Of a stretch of 64,000 nt of DNA, positions 45,286 through 53,877 are shown piece by piece (within the stretch, counting starts at the first letter, position 1; each line of letters begins with the position of its first letter). A program made the position numbers and the translations under genes. The stretch comes from Simiduia curdlanivorans (GTDB lineage: Bacteria; Pseudomonadota; Gammaproteobacteria; Pseudomonadales; Cellvibrionaceae): assembly GCF_030409605.1 (NCBI RefSeq), contig NZ_JAUFQG010000004.1:1552501-1616500 (forward strand), read 5' to 3'. The notes under the pieces were generated by a model, which made no database searches, was not told the DNA's origin, and saw only the letters and a program-made list of their open reading frames with translations.

Positions 45286-46143
45286 TTAAGCAGCCTTTGG
45301 CTTGCGACCGCGCTTAGCGCCGGCTTTTTTTGGTGCTTTAGCTTTCTTGGCTTTAGGAGCCTTTGGCGCTTTAGCAGCTTTCGGTGCCTTTGGCGCTTTA
45401 GCAGCCTTTGGAGCTTTGGCTGCTTTTGGTGCTTTGGCTTTTTTAGCTTTAGCAGCGGCTTTCTTAGCTTTTGCTTTTTCTTTAGCAGCGGCTTTCTTAG
45501 CGGCTAATTTGGCTTTAGCAGCGGCTTTCTTAGCTTTTGCTTTTTCTTTAGCGGCGGCTTTCTTAGCAGCAACTTTAGCTTTGGCAGCAGCTTTCTTGGC
45601 TTTTGCCTTCTCTTTCGCTTTCTGAGCTTTGGCTTTAGCCTTGGCTTTTACCGCAGCGGCTTTAGCAGCAACTTTGGCTTTAGCGCCAGACTTCTTGGCT
45701 TTAGCTTTGGCTTTAGCAGCGGCTTTCTTCTCGGCAGCGGCTTTCTTCTTAGCGATAGCAGCTTGCTGCTTGGCGTAGGCCTTGTCTAACTGAGCGGCAA
45801 CTTTGTTGTCTGCTTTGATGGCTTTCAGCGCGGCTTTGGCATCGGCAACAGCGGCTTTGGCGGCAGCGGCGGCATCTTTAGCAGCGGCGGCAGTGGCAGC
45901 GGCTTTAGCTACGGCTTTAACAGTAGCGGCAGACTTCTTCTTCTTTTTGGCAGCAGCCAAAGCGGTTGCTGCTTTTTTGGCATCGGCAGATGCTTTAGAG
46001 GCAGCTTTGGTCAATGCAGCGATTTCTTTGGAAGCATCGGCTTCTTGTTTAACGCGTGCTTTGCTCAATTCGGCCTGAACTTTGGCCAGTTGTTGTTGCA
46101 GTTCTGCAACGGGGTTAGCAGCTTTGGTTTTACGTGCAGCCAT
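45286..46143 (-). CDS. Lys/Ala-rich histone H1-like protein (AlgP/HctB type)
   Basis: 285 aa. The N-terminal ~50 residues form an amphipathic coiled coil (VAELQQQLAKVQAELSKARV). The rest is almost only Ala, Lys and Pro, with a 22-residue unit (AKAKKAAAKAKLAAKKAAAKEK) repeated in tandem, then PKAAKA-type repeats and a basic end GRKPKAA. It resembles Pseudomonas AlgP and chlamydial Hc2, which bind and bend or compact DNA. The encoding DNA contains a 66-bp repeat and is open to slippage. Antisense ORFs here are artefacts of composition. Confidence 0.85.
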   Translation of the reverse strand: MAARKTKAANPVAELQQQLAKVQAELSKARVKQEADASKEIAALTKAASKASADAKKAATALAAAKKKKKSAATVKAVAKAAATAAAAKDAAAAAKAAVADAKAALKAIKADNKVAAQLDKAYAKQQAAIAKKKAAAEKKAAAKAKAKAKKSGAKAKVAAKAAAVKAKAKAKAQKAKEKAKAKKAAAKAKVAAKKAAAKEKAKAKKAAAKAKLAAKKAAAKEKAKAKKAAAKAKKAKAPKAAKAPKAAKAPKAPKAAKAPKAPKAKKAKAPKKAGAKRGRKPKAA

Positions 46144-46617
46144 GGTGTATTTCCTTGGTTGTTTTTGTTGAATAGATGCCAGCTGTTAGCTAAAAAATAT
46201 TAGGCGTGTATAAGTTAAGCAATTGTGGTGAAAATTCAAGCAAATTACAAAAAAAATCTGACGAAAAACGATTTTTTTTGCATAAAAATCAAAAAAAAAT
46301 CCAAATTAGGGGGGTTCTGGGTGTCGAGCCGTATTTTTTTTCGTTTTTTTGTAAAAAGTGATGTTTTTTGGAGCCGGCCAAAGGTCTTGAAAACGGGCCT
46401 CCAAAAATTCGTTTTCGAGTGGGTAAAGGTTGCTACTACCGACACCGGTTCGACCTGTTTTTGGGTTTGCAATCGAACCTTAAAAGAGTCTTTTTTTGAA
46501 TCTTTGGGGTTTTGCGGTTTTTGTACTTCGGCGAATTAGAAATAATTCTCAAAATTGGTTTTGTTGGTTGTTGCGGAGGCAAAAATTTTATCTTTGGCCG
46601 TTGCTCCCGTAGGTGTA
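46144..46617. other. A-tract-rich intergenic region
   Basis: About 470 bp upstream of the H1-like gene and of dinB. Multiple runs of 7-9 A or T residues occur between 46240 and 46380 and again near 46490. Such A-tracts often curve DNA. No convincing gene is found; the 104-aa ORF at 46225 is Lys/Phe-rich merely because of composition. It must hold the promoter of the H1-like gene. Confidence 0.6.
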
Positions 46618-46633
46618 CTGTATATAATTACAG
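46618..46633 (+). promoter_or_regulatory. LexA-binding SOS box upstream of dinB
   Basis: ctgtatataattacag fits the LexA consensus CTGT-N8-ACAG exactly. It lies 17 bp before the dinB ATG, so LexA would block transcription until DNA damage. Confidence 0.85.
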
Positions 46634-46650
46634 TTGGTGTAAGGGGGCTC

Positions 46651-47718
46651 ATGCAGCGAAAAATAATTCATATTGATGCAGATTGTTTTTATGCGGCCGT
46701 CGAGGTGCGAGATAATCCTGCATTGCAAAATAAGGCCGTGGCTGTTGGCGGTGATCCTGGCCGGCGGGGGGTTATTTCTACTTGCAATTATGCCGCTCGC
46801 GCTTTTGGGGTACACTCGGCCATGGCAACAAAAACTGCGCTGAGACTTTGCCCCCATTTGACCTTGTTGCCACACAGATTTGATGTATATCGCCAAGCCT
46901 CCCTGCAGATGCGGCAGGTATTTGCAAAATTTACAGACTTAATTGAGCCCTTATCCCTCGATGAAGCTTTTCTCGATGTAAGTCAGTGCGATCAATACCA
47001 AGGTAGTGCCACCAGAATTGCACAAGCAATTCGCGCCGAGATTCAACGCGAAGTTGGTATCACTGTCTCCGCCGGTGTAGCACCAAACAAGTTTTTGGCC
47101 AAAGTGGCCAGCGATTGGCGCAAGCCCGATGGGCTGTTTGTGATTCGACCTGATCAGATAGATCAATTTGTCGTGCAGCTACCGGTGAAACGCATTTTTG
47201 GCGTCGGCAAGGTGACGGCTGCGAAGATGCTTAGCTTAGGCGTAGAAACCTGTGCGGACCTGCAGCAATGGAGTGAATTGGAATTAACGGTTCAGTTCGG
47301 TAGCTTTGGCTCGCGCCTTTATCAGCTAGCACGAGGTATCGATAACCGCTTGGTAAGTTCTGAGCGGGTGAGAAAGTCTTTGAGTGTCGAAAATACTTAC
47401 GCTACCGATTTAAAAAGCTTTCTCCAGTGTCGCGCCCAGCTACCCAGTTTGGTTGAGGATCTGCTCGGTCGCTTAGCTAAGTTAGACCAAGCCTATGTGC
47501 CGGTTAAGTGCTTGGTTAAGGTTAAATTTGCCGATTTCACCAGTACCACATTGGAGCGCACCGGCCTTGCGCCCAACCTAGAAACCTATGCGGCCCTGCT
47601 AAAAGAGGCGCTGGAACGCAAATCTTTACCCATTCGCTTATTGGGTGTGGGCGTTAGATTTAACGAGATGGATTCCGAGTTAGCGCACCAGTTAGATTTG
47701 TTCGAGTCCAACATTTAA
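46651..47718 (+). CDS. dinB: DNA polymerase IV
   Basis: 355-aa Y-family polymerase for translesion synthesis. Catalytic blocks HIDADCFYAAVEVRDNP and SLDEAFLDVS are intact, with AGVAPNKFLAKVASDWRKPDG and the HhH region after them. ATG at 46651 with RBS AAGGGGG is chosen; longer ORF starts would cross the SOS box. No C-terminal clamp-binding motif is evident beyond QLDLFESN, which matches the canonical QLxLF clamp motif. Confidence 0.95.
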   Translation: MQRKIIHIDADCFYAAVEVRDNPALQNKAVAVGGDPGRRGVISTCNYAARAFGVHSAMATKTALRLCPHLTLLPHRFDVYRQASLQMRQVFAKFTDLIEPLSLDEAFLDVSQCDQYQGSATRIAQAIRAEIQREVGITVSAGVAPNKFLAKVASDWRKPDGLFVIRPDQIDQFVVQLPVKRIFGVGKVTAAKMLSLGVETCADLQQWSELELTVQFGSFGSRLYQLARGIDNRLVSSERVRKSLSVENTYATDLKSFLQCRAQLPSLVEDLLGRLAKLDQAYVPVKCLVKVKFADFTSTTLERTGLAPNLETYAALLKEALERKSLPIRLLGVGVRFNEMDSELAHQLDLFESNI

Positions 47719-47818
47719 CAGTATTTCTTCAGCTGGATTTACCCTGTAAGTTCATGCTTCTATATATAGGTGCTATAGCGCAGCAAATGTTTTGTCCGTT
47801 CAGCCCGGGAAACTCTCC

Positions 47819-48697
47819 ATGTCTCGATATGCGTTTCAGGATCACAGCAAGCTGTTATCGATGGGGTTGCACAAACTCGATTTGGCCGACTGGCTGATAG
47901 AGGACGATCTTTTAATCGAGCAAATTGCCTTAAAGCGAGCGCTATATGATGCCGACGTAAAACAGGTCTACCAAGCCCTGCCTCAATCTGTTCCGGCGCA
48001 GCGCGAAATTGCACAAGCGCTCGCGCTTTATTTAGTCAATAAATACCCAAACCTCTACCGCGCCTCAAAAACGGGTATCTACTGCAAGTTCAACGAGACT
48101 GAGCTGGATTTGTTGGAGGATGAAAACACGCTATTGCGCGCATCTTGGGCAGTGCAGGAGGATCTTTGTCTGCTTGAAAGCCCAGATGGCTTAGAATATT
48201 TTCTGACTGCAGCGAGTTTATGTGCGCCTAGCTATTGGCGCCTAATGGAAAAAATCGGTAAAAGCCTCGACCTCATACATGCCCCTATTCCCGAATATCA
48301 GGATAAGCTCGGCGCTAGCGTCAATCGATTCTTTCAGAAGCTGAAAGTCGATGCGCCCGTCTGGCGGGGTAATTGGTCGGTGGTCACCAGTTCCCGGCTC
48401 TATCAACCCGGCGATAGCGAGGCCATGTACATCTCCGACCCCGAGGTTATTGCCAATAATTGCTATCTCCGCGCCGAGCGGCAAACCTTGCGCCGCTTAC
48501 CTCGGTCAAATGCCATAGTCTTCACCATTCGCGTATCGGTTGAGCCAATTGCGGCGATTGCGTCTGATTTGGCTGCGTTGCAAAGCTTGCATTTGGCGTT
48601 AAAGAGTATGTCGACAGAGGAAAAGATCTATAAATCGCTCGACCACCTAGAGCCAGCATTATCTATTTGGTTATTGCAACGGATAAATTCACTCTGA
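47819..48697 (+). CDS. DUF3445 / heme-dependent oxidative N-demethylase-like protein
   Basis: 292 aa. Signature blocks of the HODM alpha-subunit-like family: GLHKLDLADWL, AVQEDLCLLESP, AASLCAPSYWRLMEKIGKSL and APVWRGNWSVV. HODM is a heme protein that converts dimethylamine to methylamine. The other subunits of the characterised complex are not adjacent, so this may be a stand-alone PAS-like heme protein of other function. GGGA 9 nt upstream supports the ATG at 47819. Confidence 0.75.
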   Translation: MSRYAFQDHSKLLSMGLHKLDLADWLIEDDLLIEQIALKRALYDADVKQVYQALPQSVPAQREIAQALALYLVNKYPNLYRASKTGIYCKFNETELDLLEDENTLLRASWAVQEDLCLLESPDGLEYFLTAASLCAPSYWRLMEKIGKSLDLIHAPIPEYQDKLGASVNRFFQKLKVDAPVWRGNWSVVTSSRLYQPGDSEAMYISDPEVIANNCYLRAERQTLRRLPRSNAIVFTIRVSVEPIAAIASDLAALQSLHLALKSMSTEEKIYKSLDHLEPALSIWLLQRINSL

Positions 48698-48801
48698 ATT
48701 TGTAAAATCACCGGCTTTTCTGCTTTGTCAATCTAGTGCTTTTTTTAACGATCTCTATAATTTCCTGCCTTTGTCAGTAAGCTATTAACCGAGGTATTTG
48801 C

Positions 48802-49608
48802 GTGATCGTTTTTTCCGCCACACACAACCCCACTGGACGGGCATTTGTGGGCAGCTGCCGTATCGAATTGGACTTTCATTGGGCTCTTTTAGAAACTCAG
48901 GCTGAAGAGGGGGTTGAAGGTTCATTTTTTGACCTGATTCGGGCGGATGGTGGCCGCGCTTTTTCAGTGGCTGAATACGGTGAGGCGGAGTCGGCTAAAG
49001 AGTTGGCTGAGTTGAGTCGCGACGCCCTAGACGACTTGGATGCAGAACCGATTAAGTCTGCCGCTCGGCAGCCGACGAGACTCGCGCAAGCACCTGGCAA
49101 GGCTAAAGACGACGAGCTCTTGAATATCGATCAAGAGGCAGATGCCGATGATGATGTGGACGGTTGGATCAGCGACAGGCGCGAGGCATCGGCTAAACGC
49201 TCAGCGTCTTTGACCGTTGCCGTGCCCAAGGTCACCGCCCCCAGTGCCGACGAGGCAGCCAAGAAAGGCCCCTTGCGGGAATCAAAAAGCACCACTGAAG
49301 CAGCCGCCATGAAGGCCGTTATGGCTGGTATTGAGGCGCGCCGTTTATCCCAGCGCAAGAGCCCACCTAAGAAGCCCGCCAAGCGTGGCCCCAGCGCTCG
49401 CGCGGCACAGGCGGCGGCCGCAGCACCGAAGAAAGAAAGTGCGGCTGCGCGCGAACGCCGGATCAAGGCGGCGTTGGCCGAGCAGAAGAGCCAGCGCGAC
49501 GAGGCTAAGGCCTTAAGTGTTCAGGCCCAAGCCGACGAAATGGCTGCGATTTTAAATCGACTAGACGAGCGCGCTAAGGTTGCCGACAGTATTCGCCGGC
49601 GCCGTTAA
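48802..49608 (+). CDS. Hypothetical protein with basic tail, GIY-YIG-like start
   Basis: 268 aa. Residues 1-85 (VFSATHNPTGRAFVGSCR...) resemble a GIY-YIG-like fold, but the catalytic Tyr-Gly motif is weak, so nuclease activity is doubtful. The middle is acidic (DQEADADDDVDGWISD). The rest is Lys/Arg/Ala/Pro-rich (SPPKKPAKRGPSARAA) and may bind nucleic acid. The end is a helical LAEQKSQRDEAKAL. The GTG start at 48802 has GAGG 8 nt upstream. The function is unknown. Confidence 0.65.
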   Translation: MIVFSATHNPTGRAFVGSCRIELDFHWALLETQAEEGVEGSFFDLIRADGGRAFSVAEYGEAESAKELAELSRDALDDLDAEPIKSAARQPTRLAQAPGKAKDDELLNIDQEADADDDVDGWISDRREASAKRSASLTVAVPKVTAPSADEAAKKGPLRESKSTTEAAAMKAVMAGIEARRLSQRKSPPKKPAKRGPSARAAQAAAAAPKKESAAARERRIKAALAEQKSQRDEAKALSVQAQADEMAAILNRLDERAKVADSIRRRR

Positions 49609-49616
49609 GAGGCAGC

Positions 49617-49964
49617 CTAGGCTTTTAGCCGCAGCGGGAAATGGTCGAAGCTAATCTGGGCCAGCCCAGTTTTCAGTAATTGGCGAATGTTGCCGTGATC
49701 GTGGCCATCTGGGTTTTGCAGCACGTCGATGCGATAGAAGTCACCGAAGCATGCCAAGCAGGCTTGATCAGAGAGTTTGAGGTGCTGAGCGAGGGCAAAG
49801 ATTTTACACGAGCCCTCGTTTTGACCGGCCTCGCTGCGCAGGCCGGCGTTATCAAATCCGCTCGGTTGGTAGTCAAAGTGCTGCTCGATGAGTGACATAA
49901 CGGCTGAAAACTCAATATCTGCTGGCGATGCGATCAGTTTGTTTGAAAAGTGTTCTAGATTCAC
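49617..49964 (-). CDS. HopJ family protein
   Basis: 115 aa matching the small HopJ family: DIEFSAVMSLIEQHFDYQPSGF, SCKIFALAQHLKLSDQACLACFGDFYR and NPDGHDHGNIRQL. The family is named after a Pseudomonas syringae type III effector but is widespread in bacteria with no secretion system, so an effector role is not implied. No type III genes occur here. It is convergent with the preceding gene (8 bp gap). Confidence 0.85.
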   Translation of the reverse strand: MNLEHFSNKLIASPADIEFSAVMSLIEQHFDYQPSGFDNAGLRSEAGQNEGSCKIFALAQHLKLSDQACLACFGDFYRIDVLQNPDGHDHGNIRQLLKTGLAQISFDHFPLRLKA

Positions 49965-50241
49965 CTGGTTCTCCTGTTTTTCGGGTTGGCATGAGATTTT
50001 AAAGCTAAATACGTCCTTTTAGTGACTCGCAAGGGTTCTTTGGGGCACAATAAGGGCTTGCTTGAGATGGGGTTAAATGGGTATCGTACCCGCCCATCAG
50101 GCCTGTGGGTCATCAGAGTGGAGAGTCTGGTGAGCCAAATTGGGCAAGTTAGGTGGTTATCGGGCTTACAGCGGTTCGCTGGGTCAGAATATCGTGGTAA
50201 ATACGCACAGGCACGAACCTGTGAGCTGAGGAGAATAAATA
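49965..50241. other. Intergenic region upstream of orphan exbD
   Basis: About 280 bp. No ExbB-like reading frame is found. A leader hairpin cacagg / cctgtg (50206-50223) lies immediately before the RBS of exbD. Confidence 0.5.
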
Positions 50242-50664
50242 GTGAGTCGTAGAAGAAAGCACGGCGAAGCAGAAGATAATTCAGAAATCGATTTGACGCC
50301 CATGCTCGATGTGGTCTTCATTATGTTGATTTTCTTCATCGTTACTGCATCGTTTGTTAAAGAGTCGGTTATCGATACCATGATTCCGCCACCAAACGAA
50401 CAGCAAAATCCACCGGATGAGGACAACCCCTCTATCGTGGTGACTATTCGCAGTAATGACGATATTTGGATGGAAGATCGTCGTATCGATGTTCGCGCCG
50501 TTCGCGCCAACATTGAACGCATGCACGCCGAGCACCCTAAAGCGGCTGTTGTTGTTCGCGCCCACATTAAGTCGAGCGCGAAGAGCTACGTGGCCATCGC
50601 CGATGCGGCTCGCGAAGCCAAGGTGTACAACATCGCACTGGTACCTTACGACGAACAAATCTAA
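50242..50664 (+). CDS. exbD: ExbD/TolR-type biopolymer transport protein, orphan
   Basis: 140 aa. The single membrane helix (MLDVVFIMLIFFIVTASFV) contains the Asp needed for proton coupling (LTPMLDVV), with a proline-rich segment (MIPPPNEQQNPP) and a periplasmic domain after it. ExbD works with ExbB and TonB. Here no exbB or tonB gene is adjacent, so it must pair with a partner encoded elsewhere. The GTG start at 50242 has GAGGAG upstream. Confidence 0.88.
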   Translation: MSRRRKHGEAEDNSEIDLTPMLDVVFIMLIFFIVTASFVKESVIDTMIPPPNEQQNPPDEDNPSIVVTIRSNDDIWMEDRRIDVRAVRANIERMHAEHPKAAVVVRAHIKSSAKSYVAIADAAREAKVYNIALVPYDEQI

Positions 50665-50676
50665 GCGCCTGCGAAT

Positions 50677-50706
50677 CAAAAAAACCCGCTTCGGCGGGTT
50701 TTTTTA
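50677..50706 (+). terminator. Terminator after exbD
   Basis: Stem aaacccgc / gcgggttt with a ttcg tetraloop and T-run; it may also serve the convergent methyltransferase gene. Confidence 0.9.
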
Positions 50707-50721
50707 TGCCTGTCGTTTTAT

Positions 50722-51330
50722 TTATAAATCGAGTATTAAGCCCCAGGCATTGTGCGGTTCAGGCACGTCCCAGTCGGTATAGGTGCTGTCTGGCACTCGC
50801 TCGTTGAGTTGCTCGGCCATGGCGCGAAACGGCGGTCGGCCTGGATCTGCCAATATAATTCGGCCAACGTCCGCGGCCAGCGCGCGCTCCATCAGCTGAG
50901 TCAGAGGTTGTTGCAGTTCATCCCAGAAACAGATGTCTGCACCAATCACCGCATCAAAACCGCTGAGGTCTTCTTCGCTAATATCCTCGAAGCGCCCGCA
51001 GTAAGTGTTTACGCTGACCTTATTGATGTCGGCGTGTAATTCTAAAAACGGGAAGACACTTTCATCTGCATCGAGCGCGACGGCGTCTGCGCCGAAATGC
51101 TTGGTACAAAAAATACTGCCCAAGCCCCAGCCGCAGCCAAGTTCGAGCACGCGGCTGTGTTTTTCCAGCGGAAATTCGAGCAGGTAATCCATCATTACAT
51201 AGCTGGATTTCCACAGCTTATTGCCGTGCAGCTCGGCAACACCCTGAGCTTTGCGCAGCCGGCGTATGTCTTTATGTTGGCTGCTGAGAATGTGTAAGCC
51301 GAAGGCTTCGGAGCTATTTGAGGTTGGCAT
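50722..51330 (-). CDS. Class I SAM-dependent methyltransferase (Methyltransf_16)
   Basis: 202 aa. SAM-binding motif I is VLELGCGWGLGSIFCTKHFG, motif II includes ALDADESVFPFLELHAD, and FDAVIGADICFWDEL is motif IV. It resembles nicotinamide N-methylase-like / lysine methyltransferase-type enzymes; its substrate is unknown. It is a single gene. Confidence 0.82.
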   Translation of the reverse strand: MPTSNSSEAFGLHILSSQHKDIRRLRKAQGVAELHGNKLWKSSYVMMDYLLEFPLEKHSRVLELGCGWGLGSIFCTKHFGADAVALDADESVFPFLELHADINKVSVNTYCGRFEDISEEDLSGFDAVIGADICFWDELQQPLTQLMERALAADVGRIILADPGRPPFRAMAEQLNERVPDSTYTDWDVPEPHNAWGLILDL

Positions 51331-51438
51331 AACAGCGTTTCTAAGTGGAAGAAGTGGAAGCGGGTGAGTTTATCAGTATTGAAAAGTTATGGGCATGGTT
51401 TGGCAAACATCGCGCCACCACGTGGGTGGCGCATTGGT

Positions 51439-52851
51439 TTAGCCCTGCATGTCTTCCAGTTCAATGCCGCGGGTTTCGTGCACGAATTTCAGTACGAAAA
51501 ATACCGAGATCAAGGCGCAGGCGGCGTAAAAGCCGTACGCACCCGCGAGTCCGATGCTGGTGAGAAAGATGGGGAAGGTCATGGTAATAATGAAGTTGGA
51601 GCCCCATTGAAACAGGCCCGCAACGGCAAGGCCCGAGCCGCGAATTTGATTGGGAAACATTTCGCCCAACATCACCCACATTACCGGGCCCCAGGAGGCG
51701 TTAAAGAAAAACACGTAGGTGTTGGCTGCAATCAGCGCCACTAAACCTTGCTGGTCACTTAATTGCAGTTGACCTTGGCTATCGATATCGCCGGTAATAA
51801 AACAAAGCGTGAGAAGGGCCAGGGTAATCGCCATGCCCACAGAGCCAATCCAGAGTAGTGGTTTGCGCCCGATGGTGTCGATGATCAAAATCGTTAACAC
51901 ACAAGCGCCAATGCTGACGCCGCCGCTGATAATATTAATGAGCAGTGCATCGCTCTCGGAAAAACCCACCGATTGCCATAGAACTGCGCCGTAGTAAAAC
52001 ACCACGTTAATACCTACTAATTGCTGGAAGGTCGCGAGGCCGATACCAATCCAAACGATGGGTCTAACTTTGCGGGTCACTTTGTCCAGTAAATCGCTGA
52101 AGCGGGGCTGATGGTCGGCTGCGAGGGAGGCTTCAATGTCGGTTACTTTTTGCTGTGCTCGTTCATGGCCATAAAGCCGGCCGAGTACCTCTAGGGCCTT
52201 GGTTTTACGGCCGCGGCTGACTAAAAAGCGCGGGCTTTCGGGAATGAAAAGTAAGGTCAGGAAAAAGAGCACCGCGGGCACAAGCTCGATCCAAAACATC
52301 CAGCGCCAGGCCTCAAAGCCGAGCCATAAATTGAGCGTTGCCGAGCCCGCGGACTTGGCCAGAAAATAGTTACTAATAAAAGCGCAAAACAACCCGGAAA
52401 TAATGGCGATTTGTTGCACGCTGGTCATGCGGCCGCGATAGCGGGCTTCTGCCACCTCGCTGATATAGGCCGGCGCCATGACACTGGCGGCGCCCACGGC
52501 GATACCGCCGATAACCCGGTAGATAACGAACTCCATTGAGCTGGCGGCGATGCCTGAACCCCAAGCCGAGACAATAAAAAATAGTGAAGACACAATCAGC
52601 AGTGCACGCCTGCCGTAAATATCCGCCAACCGGCCAGCGAAAAATGCCCCCACGGCGCAACCCAAAAGCATCGAGGCAACATTAAAGCCCGTGCCCACGC
52701 TATCGGAATTAAAGGCGGCCTGTAATCCATCGACAGTGCCATTGATAACGCCACTGTCAAAGCCGAATAAAAAACCGCCAATGGTGGCGATGCAGCTAAT
52801 GAGAATAATAAAACCTGTGTTGCCTTGCTGTGTTTGAGCTGTGGAGGTCAT
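51439..52851 (-). CDS. MFS sugar porter family transporter
   Basis: 470 aa with twelve membrane helices. GGFLFGFDSGVINGTV, FAGRLADIYGRRALLIVSS, YRVIGGIAVGAASVMAPAYISEVA and PESPRFLVSRGR are sugar-porter motifs (similar to XylE/GalP and to marine glucose porters). It probably takes up hexose or pentose by proton symport. It is upstream (on the map) of the secreted amylase locus, which would supply sugar. Confidence 0.9.
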   Translation of the reverse strand: MTSTAQTQQGNTGFIILISCIATIGGFLFGFDSGVINGTVDGLQAAFNSDSVGTGFNVASMLLGCAVGAFFAGRLADIYGRRALLIVSSLFFIVSAWGSGIAASSMEFVIYRVIGGIAVGAASVMAPAYISEVAEARYRGRMTSVQQIAIISGLFCAFISNYFLAKSAGSATLNLWLGFEAWRWMFWIELVPAVLFFLTLLFIPESPRFLVSRGRKTKALEVLGRLYGHERAQQKVTDIEASLAADHQPRFSDLLDKVTRKVRPIVWIGIGLATFQQLVGINVVFYYGAVLWQSVGFSESDALLINIISGGVSIGACVLTILIIDTIGRKPLLWIGSVGMAITLALLTLCFITGDIDSQGQLQLSDQQGLVALIAANTYVFFFNASWGPVMWVMLGEMFPNQIRGSGLAVAGLFQWGSNFIITMTFPIFLTSIGLAGAYGFYAACALISVFFVLKFVHETRGIELEDMQG

Positions 52852-53030
52852 AACATTGCCTGTGCCGTGATTATTATTGTTGCCAGAATTATTTGGTTTT
52901 TGGCCAGCATAGCACTTTTTTTGTTAAATAGATTAGCGCTAGTATAGGTGCGTCACGACCTTGAATAAGTTGCACGTCACTGCATAAGTGTTGGGGTGGT
53001 GGATTGTGTTAGATTACACAAAATGATTAT

Positions 53031-53354
53031 CTATTCTTCGCAAACTATTAGTGGAGCCTGGCAGTGCCAGCAGCGCTGAAAATTTCCCGGGCAAGCATTG
53101 CCACAAATCGTGCAGCGAATTTCTGGCCGTTCCGCGTCGCTCGTAGGTGAAAATAAGGCAACAATAGCCCTAGCTTTGTCGAGTTTAGATTCGTCTAGCA
53201 ACCAAAGTTCTGGCCAGCAATCCCAAACGGGCAGCTCGCCCATCGCTCCGCCGGCAAACTCGTTGCGCACCTGTGTTTCTAGCCCTGCGAAGTCGAACTG
53301 ATTGCGAATTAGTTGTAGTTCGAACAGCGTATTTGCAGTGAAAATCTTTATCAT
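53031..53354 (-). CDS. DUF2007 protein with zinc ribbon
   Basis: 107 aa. Residues 1-70 resemble DUF2007 (MIKIFTANTLFELQLIRNQF, GLETQVRNEFAGGAMGELP, CWPELWLLDESKLDKA). The C-terminus has two CxxC pairs (CTICGNACP, CWHCQAP), a putative zinc ribbon. ATG at 53354 fits DUF2007 proteins. The role is unknown. Confidence 0.75.
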   Translation of the reverse strand: MIKIFTANTLFELQLIRNQFDFAGLETQVRNEFAGGAMGELPVWDCWPELWLLDESKLDKARAIVALFSPTSDAERPEIRCTICGNACPGNFQRCWHCQAPLIVCEE

Positions 53355-53877
53355 ACGGTGTTGTTCCGAAAGCCCAAGCTGTAATTTTACCTTGTGATGA
53401 GAAGACGTGTGCAGACCTAAGTTATCCGTTATTGCCATGGGTCTAAATATAGTCGATTTATGCCGCCAGGCTACTCGTGGCTGGGCGCTCGTGACGTAAT
53501 CGTGGCTTTGGTCATTTTAATGTCGAGAAAAACACCGTGGATATCTGGCGCCACCTTTGTGTTTCTGCGCGCCGCATCGCCTTTTGAATACGTATTCATT
53601 TTCACTTTGCTTGAATTGAAACCCCAGTTGCGCTGATTATTTGTCGCGCCGAAACAGCGGTTATTGCTGGATTTGGCAGCGGAGTCATAGTGTGGCTTGC
53701 GTGTATTCCCTCAGAAGCTGGTATCCCCTGAGTGCCATTGCTGGTGCTTTTCGAAACCTGTTAACCACGTGCGTTAACCAGATGCGTGAAAGCTGATGTC
53801 CAGTAACCGAAATTCGGTTACGCGCTGATTGTCGGTAAGAAATCAAAGCCCTAATAACAATAATAGAGGCAATGAAA
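53355..53877. other. Intergenic region upstream of amylase
   Basis: About 520 bp without a recognised gene. It holds the amylase promoter region and a palindrome near the start; the remainder shows no repeats or RNA structure that I can support. Confidence 0.5.
53803..53821. promoter_or_regulatory. Palindromic operator candidate upstream of amylase
   Basis: gtaaccgaa and ttcggttac are perfect 9-bp arms separated by one base, 57 bp before the chosen start. The size and symmetry fit a dimeric repressor or activator site, possibly of a sugar-responsive regulator. Confidence 0.5.

Noticed and set aside
45302..46078. Long Ala/Phe/Leu-rich ORFs on the plus strand opposite the H1-like gene
   Set aside because: Their composition is the mirror image of the Lys/Ala codons of the real gene; no start signal.
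46225..46539. A 104-aa Lys/Phe-rich ORF in the AT-rich region
   Set aside because: The composition follows from A- and T-runs; no RBS or known family. Treated as regulatory DNA.
48802..49608. Calling the basic-tailed protein a GIY-YIG nuclease
   Set aside because: Only the outline of the fold is seen; the catalytic Tyr-Gly and metal-binding residues are not evident.
49617..49964. HopJ as evidence of a type III secretion effector
   Set aside because: The family is widespread in bacteria without type III secretion and no secretion genes are nearby.
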